64,000 bases of DNA from Sinomonas humi (GTDB lineage: Bacteria; Actinomycetota; Actinomycetes; Actinomycetales; Micrococcaceae), in assembly GCF_000802235.1 (NCBI RefSeq), contig NZ_JTDL01000098.1, positions 83,628 through 147,627 on the forward strand, in the 5' to 3' direction. A model generated the notes under the pieces. The model was not told where the DNA came from, did not search any database, and was given only the letters and a program-made list of their open reading frames with translations. Each line of letters starts with the position of its first letter. Within the stretch, counting starts at the first letter, position 1. Of the stretch, positions 59,194 through 64,000 are shown piece after piece. The position numbers and the translations under genes are program-made.

Positions 59194-59993
59194 CGGACCT
59201 GTACGTGTACGGCATTGTCCCCGCCGGCCCGGATACCGCGGGCCTTGATCCCGCTCGCCTCGGCAGCGGCATCGACGGAGCCGCGCTCGAACTCGTGCGG
59301 GCGCGGGAGGGGATTGCCGCCGTCGTCCATCGCCACTCGGAGCCGCCCTACAGCGGATCCGACGAGGCTGCGGAGCGCCGGGTGCTTGAGCACAGCGAGG
59401 TCGTCGAGCGGTGTTGGGCGGCGACCAAGGCAATATTGCCCATGGGGTTCAACGTCATCGTCACTCCGGGGGACGGCGCGTCCGCGGAGGGAAGGCTCGC
59501 CGAGTGGCTGAACCGCTCGGCTCCCGCGCTGGCGCGACGGCTCGAAGCCCTGCGCGGGCTCGTCGAGCTGCGCGTGGAGATCTCCCTGCAGGAGGATGCT
59601 GCCGGGAGCGGAAGCGCCGAGGTGCGCGAGCTCGAAGAGAGCCTCCGGGAGCGGCCCGCGGGGGTTCAGCGCCTGCTCCGGAGGCGGCTCGAGTCGCTCC
59701 GTAGGGCTACTGCGGAGGAGACTGCCGACCGCCTCTACCCCGAGTACCGGCGCCGGCTCGCCCGACTCTCTCGTGATCTCACCGAGAACGTCCGGGGCCA
59801 CCCCCCGGAGGGCTGCGTGACCGTGCTGAACGTCGCCGTCCTCGCAGACGAGGCGGGCATCACCCCGATCGGCGCCGAGCTCGGGGACATCGAGGCCGAG
59901 GAGCCTGGCGTTCGTGTGACCTTTCTGGGCCCGTGGCCCCCGTTCTCCTTCGCCGACGTGCCCGACCTGCCGTCGGTAGAGTGGACTGCATGA
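59190..59993 (+). CDS. gvpL: Gas vesicle protein GvpF/GvpL family, second copy
   Basis: 267 residues from GTG 59190. TDLYVYGIVPAGPDTAGLDP at the start, ILPMGFNVIVTPGDGASAEG in the middle, LNVAVLADEAGITPIGAELG and FLGPWPPFSFADV at the end match the family. VEISLQEDAAGSGSAEVREL replaces part of the first-domain end. Compared with the paralogue at 55413 the spacing of the blocks differs, so the two are old duplicates. Its stop overlaps the ferredoxin start. Confidence 0.9.
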   Translation: MTDLYVYGIVPAGPDTAGLDPARLGSGIDGAALELVRAREGIAAVVHRHSEPPYSGSDEAAERRVLEHSEVVERCWAATKAILPMGFNVIVTPGDGASAEGRLAEWLNRSAPALARRLEALRGLVELRVEISLQEDAAGSGSAEVRELEESLRERPAGVQRLLRRRLESLRRATAEETADRLYPEYRRRLARLSRDLTENVRGHPPEGCVTVLNVAVLADEAGITPIGAELGDIEAEEPGVRVTFLGPWPPFSFADVPDLPSVEWTA

Positions 59994-60349
59994 GTGAGGG
60001 AATCGACGTCGGCAGCCCGGACGAGATCGAGGAGGGCACGGCCAAGGTCGTTGAGCCTGAGGATTCAGGGGTCGATGAACCGATTGCCGTCTTCCACACG
60101 GAGTCCGGCTGCTTCTTCGCACTCAACGATACGTGCACGCATGAGGAGGCATCGCTCGCCGAGGGCTGGATCGAGGGTGACACCGTCGAGTGCCCCCTCC
60201 ACTCCTCGAGCTTCGACCTCCGCACTGGGAAGGTGCTCTGCCTTCCGGCCACCGTCGACGAGCCCACGCACAAAGTCACCGTTGAGAACGGGCGGGTCGT
60301 CCTCTACCCGGGCGTCCCCGCCGATGACGCGGCCCGCACCGCAGACTGA
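59990..60349 (+). CDS. Rieske-type [2Fe-2S] ferredoxin
   Basis: 119 residues from ATG 59990, which overlaps the gvpL stop (ATGA). Rieske ligands: Cys 49 and His 51 in NDTCTHEEASLAEGW, Cys 68 and His 71 in VECPLHSSSFDLRTGKVLCL. Small soluble ferredoxins of this kind carry electrons from a reductase to Rieske oxygenases or other enzymes. Here no oxygenase is near; the gene is fused by overlaps to the gas vesicle operon on one side and lies four bases from a ferredoxin-reductase gene on the other. Confidence 0.93.
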   Translation: MSEGIDVGSPDEIEEGTAKVVEPEDSGVDEPIAVFHTESGCFFALNDTCTHEEASLAEGWIEGDTVECPLHSSSFDLRTGKVLCLPATVDEPTHKVTVENGRVVLYPGVPADDAARTAD

Positions 60350-60352
60350 GGC

Positions 60353-61582
60353 GTGAGCCCGGACCTTGGCGCCCCGCGTCGGATAGTGGTCGTCGGCGGA
60401 GGCGTGGCCGCCTTCAGCGCCGCGAGCGAGCTTCGGGCCCGCGGGTACGACGGCGCACTGACGCTCCTCTCCCCCGAAGGCCTTCCCTACGACAGGCCGC
60501 CCCTCAGCAAGGGGTATCTGCTCGGCAGCGAGGACGCCGCGAAGATCGTCCTCGCTCCCGAGGACTGGTACGCCGAGCACGGGGTCGAGGTTCTCACGGA
60601 GCGGGCGGCCGCGCTTCGGCCGTCGGAGGCCTCCGTGGAGCTGGGCAACGGCAGGACTCTGGGAGCTGACCGTGTCCTGATCGCCACGGGCGCTCGGCCT
60701 CGCCCCCTCGCCGTTCCAGGTGGGGAGGCGGCGCTCACGCTCCGGGACCGCGCGGATGCAGACGCACTCCGGGCGGCCCTCGCTCCGGGAGCGCGCGTCG
60801 TCGTCGTCGGCGCCGGGCTCATAGGCGCCGAGGTGACCTCGGCCGCCGTCGGCTTCGGCGCAGAGGTGACGCTCGTCGACCCCATCGACCCCCCACTCGT
60901 GCCCGCCGTGGGCGAGGCGCTCGCGCGGCGGCTCCACGAAATGCACGGCGAGCATGGTGTGCGCACCGTCGCTTCGGTGCCCGTCGAGATTGCAGCGTCC
61001 GACGGCGGAGCGTGCCTTGTGCGTCTCGCCGGCGGTTCCGCCGTGGCCGCCGACGCCATCGTGGCCGGGATCGGGATCGTGCCCAACTCAGCCCTCGCGG
61101 CTGACGCCGGGATCGAGGTCGACGACGGAGTGCTCGTCGACGCCTCCGGCGCAACCTCGAACCCCGGGGTGTTCGCGGCGGGCGACGTCTCACGCCTCCG
61201 GCATCCCGACGGAGCACTCGCTCGCCGAGCCGAGCACTGGGAGGCGGCCGTGCGGTCCGGGCAGGCGGCTGCGGCGGGAATGCTGGGCGAGCCCGCTCCC
61301 GAGTTCGGGGCACCCTGGTTCTGGTCAGATCGCTACGGCGCTCACGTCGAGGCGGTAGGGACGCTCGACGCCCGCTCAGCGGGCCGCATCGTCCTCCGGG
61401 AGGCCGACGGGCTCCCCCAGGCAGCGTTTCTCCTCGCCGACGACGGGCGCTTGCTCGGCGCGGCCGCCGTCGGCTTCCCGCTCCTGATCCGCGCCGCACG
61501 CCGCATCATGGACCGCGGCCTCGCACCGGACCCGGCTGCTCTCGCCGACCCCAGCGTCCCTCCGCGAAAACTCATCCACTAA
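60353..61582 (+). CDS. FAD-dependent NAD(P)H:ferredoxin reductase
   Basis: 409 residues from GTG 60353. FAD motif RRIVVVGGGVAAFSAASELR (GxGxxA variant), LPYDRPPLSKGYLLGSEDA, ATGARPRPLAVPG, second dinucleotide motif RVVVVGAGLIGAEVTSAAVG, GIGIVPNSALAADAGIEVDD, GVFAAGDVSRL. This is the BphA4/putidaredoxin-reductase type that reduces small ferredoxins with NAD(P)H. It is paired with the Rieske protein before it. The acceptor of the electrons is unknown. It ends the operon, converging on gluconokinase. Confidence 0.93.
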   Translation: MSPDLGAPRRIVVVGGGVAAFSAASELRARGYDGALTLLSPEGLPYDRPPLSKGYLLGSEDAAKIVLAPEDWYAEHGVEVLTERAAALRPSEASVELGNGRTLGADRVLIATGARPRPLAVPGGEAALTLRDRADADALRAALAPGARVVVVGAGLIGAEVTSAAVGFGAEVTLVDPIDPPLVPAVGEALARRLHEMHGEHGVRTVASVPVEIAASDGGACLVRLAGGSAVAADAIVAGIGIVPNSALAADAGIEVDDGVLVDASGATSNPGVFAAGDVSRLRHPDGALARRAEHWEAAVRSGQAAAAGMLGEPAPEFGAPWFWSDRYGAHVEAVGTLDARSAGRIVLREADGLPQAAFLLADDGRLLGAAAVGFPLLIRAARRIMDRGLAPDPAALADPSVPPRKLIH

Positions 61583-61621
61583 GCGACGAGTGGCACTTCT
61601 CACCGGACCAGTGGCGACTTC

Positions 61622-62143
61622 TCACCCGACTGGCACATGCAGCGTTGCCTGGATCGCCTTGACGAGGCTCTCAGGAGAGTGTGAGATGTCGAGGCGGAGG
61701 CTTCCGTTCGCGTACTCGTCTGCAGTGAGGGGCTCGAGCGTGGCGAGCTGGCTCGGCAGAAGGCCGGTCGGCATGAAGTGTCCGCTCCGGCTGGCCATGC
61801 GCTCCGCAAGAAGCTCGGGCGAGCCATCGAGATGCGCGAAGACGACGTGCCCGTCGGCTTGAGTGAGGAGCCTGCGGTAGCTGCGCTTGAGAGCGGAGCA
61901 GGTCAGGACCGTGCTCCGGCCCACGGCGGCCTGCGCGGTCATCCAGTCCCGGATGCTCCGGAGCCAGGGCCAGCGGTCCTCGTCGGTGAGGGGAACCCCG
62001 CTCGCCATCTTCTCGACGTTCGCCCGGGGGTGGAACTCATCGGCCTCGGCGAGGACCCAGCCCAGACGATCGGCGAGCGCGGCCGAGACAGTCGTCTTGC
62101 CCGCTCCAGCCACGCCCATGACCACGACATGCAGGGATTCCAT
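61622..62143 (-). CDS. gntK: Gluconokinase
   Basis: 173 residues from ATG 62143 (GGAGG five bases upstream). P-loop VVVMGVAGAGKTTVSAALAD, then WVLAEADEFHPRANVEKMAS, GVPLTDEDRWPWLRSIRDWM, VLTCSALKRSYRRLL, FAHLDGSPELLAERMASRSG and HFMPTGLLPSQLATLEPL. All hallmarks of the GntK/IdnK gluconokinase. It phosphorylates gluconate to 6-phosphogluconate. Divergent from a GntR-type regulator; no gluconate permease is adjacent. Confidence 0.95.
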   Translation of the reverse strand: MESLHVVVMGVAGAGKTTVSAALADRLGWVLAEADEFHPRANVEKMASGVPLTDEDRWPWLRSIRDWMTAQAAVGRSTVLTCSALKRSYRRLLTQADGHVVFAHLDGSPELLAERMASRSGHFMPTGLLPSQLATLEPLTADEYANGSLRLDISHSPESLVKAIQATLHVPVG

Positions 62144-62229
62144 TGCTACCTCCGCAGAAGACGTCGTTGGCTTCCGAAGAAGCGCCAATGCGGCAAACGC
62201 CGCCTTTCAAAGATAGCACCATTGAGTGA

Positions 62230-62245
62230 AATAGGTAATACTTTT
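62230..62245. promoter_or_regulatory. Possible FadR-type operator AGGTAATACTT
   Basis: GTAATAC (62235-62241) has the GT-N3-AC core of FadR-subfamily operators with near-symmetric flanks, in the 135-bp divergent region between gluconokinase and the regulator. Weak evidence on its own. Confidence 0.35.
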
Positions 62246-62278
62246 AGGTGAGGCTACTCACGCGAAAGGTCGAGACCG

Positions 62279-63061
62279 ATGACGACTCCCCAGGCGAACG
62301 ACGACGGCGCACCCGTCCTGGACGCCGCGGTCGACGACGCGCGGCTCGCCCCGCCGTCGTCAGCTTCCCCCGACGCCGTCGGCCTCCACCGCCGGATGCT
62401 CGACTCCATTGGCGAAGCCATCGCCTCGGGCCGCTACGCGCCCGGCCATCGGCTCACCCTCGAGGAACTCCAACGCGAGCACGGCGTCTCCCGCACCGTG
62501 GCCCGCGACACGATGCGCGCGCTCGAGACGATGAACCTCGTTACCTCGCGGCGCCGGGTCGGGATCGTGGTGCAGGAGGCGGCGAAGTGGAACGTCTACG
62601 ATCCCCAGCTCGTGCGGTGGCGGCTGGCTTCGGAGCGGCGCGACGAGCAGTACGCCTCGTTGACTGAGCTCCGCATCGCCGTCGAACCGGTGGCGGCGGC
62701 AGGTGCTGCGCGTCGCGGGAGCGGCGACCAGCGCATGGAGCTCCTACGCTTGGCGGCCGAACTCGAGCGGCTCGGCGCGGCCGGGGACCTCGAGGCCTTC
62801 CTCGCGGCCGATATAGCTTTCCACCGGCTCATCCTGCGCAGCAGCGGCAACGAAATGTTCGCGGCGCTCGACGGAATGGTCTCCGAGGTGCTCACGAGCC
62901 GGACCCGCCAAGGACTCATGCCGTTCCACCCGCGGAACGAGGCGCTGGATGCGCACCGGCACGTGGCCGAGGCGATCGGAGACGGGGACGCCGCCCGCGC
63001 CGAATCGTCGATGCGGGACGTGCTCCAAGAAGTGCGCACGGCCCTCCGCCTGAACCCCTGA
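62279..63061 (+). CDS. GntR-family regulator, FadR subfamily (gluconate type)
   Basis: 260 residues. A 35-residue flexible leader, then the winged helix (YAPGHRLTLEELQREHGVSR, TVARDTMRALETMNLVTSRR) and the FCD domain after WNVYDPQLVRWRLASERR, with FLAADIAFHRLILRSSGNEM and RNEALDAHRHVAEAIGDGDA. It is divergent from gluconokinase and is presumably its gluconate- or gluconate-6-phosphate-responsive repressor. Paralogue of the regulator at 24528. Repeat array E follows about 55 bp after its stop. Confidence 0.92.
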   Translation: MTTPQANDDGAPVLDAAVDDARLAPPSSASPDAVGLHRRMLDSIGEAIASGRYAPGHRLTLEELQREHGVSRTVARDTMRALETMNLVTSRRRVGIVVQEAAKWNVYDPQLVRWRLASERRDEQYASLTELRIAVEPVAAAGAARRGSGDQRMELLRLAAELERLGAAGDLEAFLAADIAFHRLILRSSGNEMFAALDGMVSEVLTSRTRQGLMPFHPRNEALDAHRHVAEAIGDGDAARAESSMRDVLQEVRTALRLNP

Positions 63062-63115
63062 CCACCTGACGCCCCCGCTCCCCCAGCCCCCGGGCCTCCC
63101 CCGCCCCCGCTCTTT

Positions 63116-63240
63116 CCGTTTCGGGTACAGAAACTCCGCCTCACCAGCAACACGGGTACGCCAACTCCGCCTCACCAGCAACACGGGTACGCCAACTCCG
63201 CCTCACCAGCAACACGGGTATGCCAACTCCGCCTCACCAA
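63116..63240 (+). repeat. GGGTAC repeat array E
   Basis: Four units of 31-32 bp at 63116, 63148, 63179 and 63210. The first reads CCGTTTCGGGTACAGAAACT; the other three are nearly identical copies of CAACACGGGTACGCCAACTC with the tail CGCCTCACCAG. Sense orientation relative to the GntR gene. The high identity of the last three suggests recent amplification. Confidence 0.9.
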
Positions 63241-63293
63241 ATTCCTCGCGAGAAGCGGCTCGGGCAAGCAGACCCTCTAACGAGCCACACGAA

Positions 63294-63770
63294 CTACATG
63301 AGGCATGCGAGCACGGCCTCGCCGCCCGCCCATTCGGCGATGAGCGAGGGGCCCTCCGGCATCTCGGCGCCGAGTTCCCGCGCGATGCGCAGCGTGGCGC
63401 CGTCGACGGACACCTCTGCGGCAGCACCGTCGTCGGACGAGGCGGCAGCGCGGTCAGCCTGCATCCCCGCCGCCGACGAGCGCAACCGCACATCCGGCTC
63501 CCGGCGGCCGACGGCCTTTCCACCGGAATGCAGCTCAAGCACCGCTTGGTCCTGCTGCCCCCTGACCGCACGTGCCAGAGCAGCGAGGGCAACTGGGTCG
63601 GCCAGTCCGTCGTACACCCAGCGGGTGCCCAGCACGGAGTGCTCCATCGTTCCGATGAGCCCGCCCTCTGCGCCCTCCAAGGGAGCCCCGCGGTAGGTCA
63701 CAACAACATGGAAAGCCGCAGAACCCCGACCGAGGAGAAAGCCCTCAATTCCGACCTCACCGTCAGGGTC
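63294..63770 (-). pseudogene. Maltokinase N-terminal-cap-like protein, 5' end cut off by an IS element
   Basis: Reading from the left edge of the IS element, the minus strand encodes DPDGEVGIEGFLLGRGSAAF, HVVVTYRGAPLEGAEGGLIG, TMEHSVLGTRWVYDGLADPV and on to the stop at 63294. These segments are characteristic of the actinobacterial maltokinase-cap-like (CG0192-type) proteins of about 200 residues. The first 40-50 codons of the family are missing: at 63771 the sequence changes to the end of an IS256-family element. A GTG at 63701 could start only a fragment. Such proteins accompany maltose/trehalose-glycogen metabolism. Confidence 0.8.
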
Positions 63771-64000
63771 GGGACTGTCCGAATAACGGTGGGTTCGGTT
63801 TGGCCCATGGTTAGTTGATGCGGCCTTCGAAGGCGATCGCGAAGGCGTTCAGTGCCGGCTTCCAGCGTGTGGCCCAGCGTGCCCTGCCGCGCCCAGTGGG
63901 GTCAAGGGACCGGGTGACGAGGTACAGGCACTTCAGGGCCGCCGCGTCGTTGGGGAAGTGGCCTCGGGCCCTGACTGCGCGCCGGTAGCGTGCGTTGAGG
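63771..64000. mobile_element. IS256-family insertion sequence, one end visible
   Basis: The element's edge at about 63771 starts GGGACTGTCCGAATAACGG, similar in form to IS256-family terminal inverted repeats. The transposase gene ends 40 bp inside. The other end and the target duplication lie outside the window. The insertion interrupts the maltokinase-cap-like gene. Confidence 0.75.
63811..64000 (-). CDS. IS256-family transposase, C-terminal part
   Basis: 63 codons are visible before the window edge, ending in TAA: LNARYRRAVRARGHFPNDAA, ALKCLYLVTRSLDPTGRGRA, RWATRWKPALNAFAIAFEGR. This is the well-known C terminus of IS256-type (mutator-like) transposases; the DDE catalytic residues would lie further upstream, outside the window. 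No frameshift in the visible part. Confidence 0.88.
   Translation of the reverse strand, partial: LNARYRRAVRARGHFPNDAAALKCLYLVTRSLDPTGRGRARWATRWKPALNAFAIAFEGRIN

Overview
The window is high-GC DNA with dense operons, many GTG/TTG starts and 1- or 4-base gene overlaps. An actinobacterial-type gas vesicle operon, a DasR-like GntR regulator and long runs of sugar-uptake operons point to a soil actinobacterium. I infer the Micrococcaceae (Arthrobacter/Sinomonas-like). Most of the window is a catalogue of carbohydrate and sugar-acid modules, each with its own LacI, DeoR, GntR, ROK or TetR regulator.

Layout. 1-1.8 kb: 3' end of a LacI regulator and two small membrane proteins, one of them truncated. 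1.7-11.3 kb: a four-carbon sugar-acid (tetronate) locus holding two DUF1537 kinases. One is coupled to PdxA2; the other to OtnC (aldolase) and OtnI (isomerase). An MFS carrier, two DeoR regulators and a 3-hydroxyacyl-CoA-dehydrogenase-like enzyme complete it, and both branches should end in dihydroxyacetone phosphate. 11.4-17.9 kb: an amino-sugar operon (UTRA regulator, ABC importer, BadF-type kinase, NanE, NagB). 18-22.8 kb: polyol/aldehyde redox genes, a D-amino-acid-oxidase remnant, an aldehyde dehydrogenase, a frameshifted MmcQ/YjbR gene and a CoA-binding protein. 22.9-29.8 kb: MFS carrier with FadR-type regulator, VOC protein, ECF sigma factor with putative anti-sigma, purA, DUF1206. 30-37 kb: tartrate/malate dehydrogenase, SRPBCC protein, then alditol oxidase-xylB-xylA divergent from a ROK (XylR-like) regulator. 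37-49 kb: a TetR/Gfo-Idh pair and a larger cluster of two Gfo/Idh enzymes, an isomerase, ThuA and an ABC importer under a LacI regulator. 49-52.4 kb: MacB-like exporter and an SDR. 52.8-61.6 kb: gas vesicle operon running without a break into a Rieske ferredoxin and FAD reductase. 61.6-64 kb: gluconokinase with GntR regulator, and a maltokinase-cap-like gene broken by an IS256-family element at the window end.

Three things stand out. First, the gas vesicle operon has unusual fusions: a GvpA-type domain with a C-terminal zinc ribbon, a GvpA-type domain followed by a predicted GRAM/PH-like domain, and the same acidic EPEDEYD motif in two different accessory proteins; it also continues into a two-gene electron-transfer module. 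Second, a family of about 30-bp tandem repeats built on CGGGTACNNNNACTC occurs in five separate arrays, four of them directly behind a stop codon in the same orientation. Third, an identical promoter/operator layout in front of xylA and an aldo-keto reductase gene 17 kb away suggests an extended XylR-type regulon.

Everything was read by eye. Family assignments rest on recognisable motifs and gene context; operators and promoters are predictions. The sequence immediately around 27300 was hard to index and may be off by one base.
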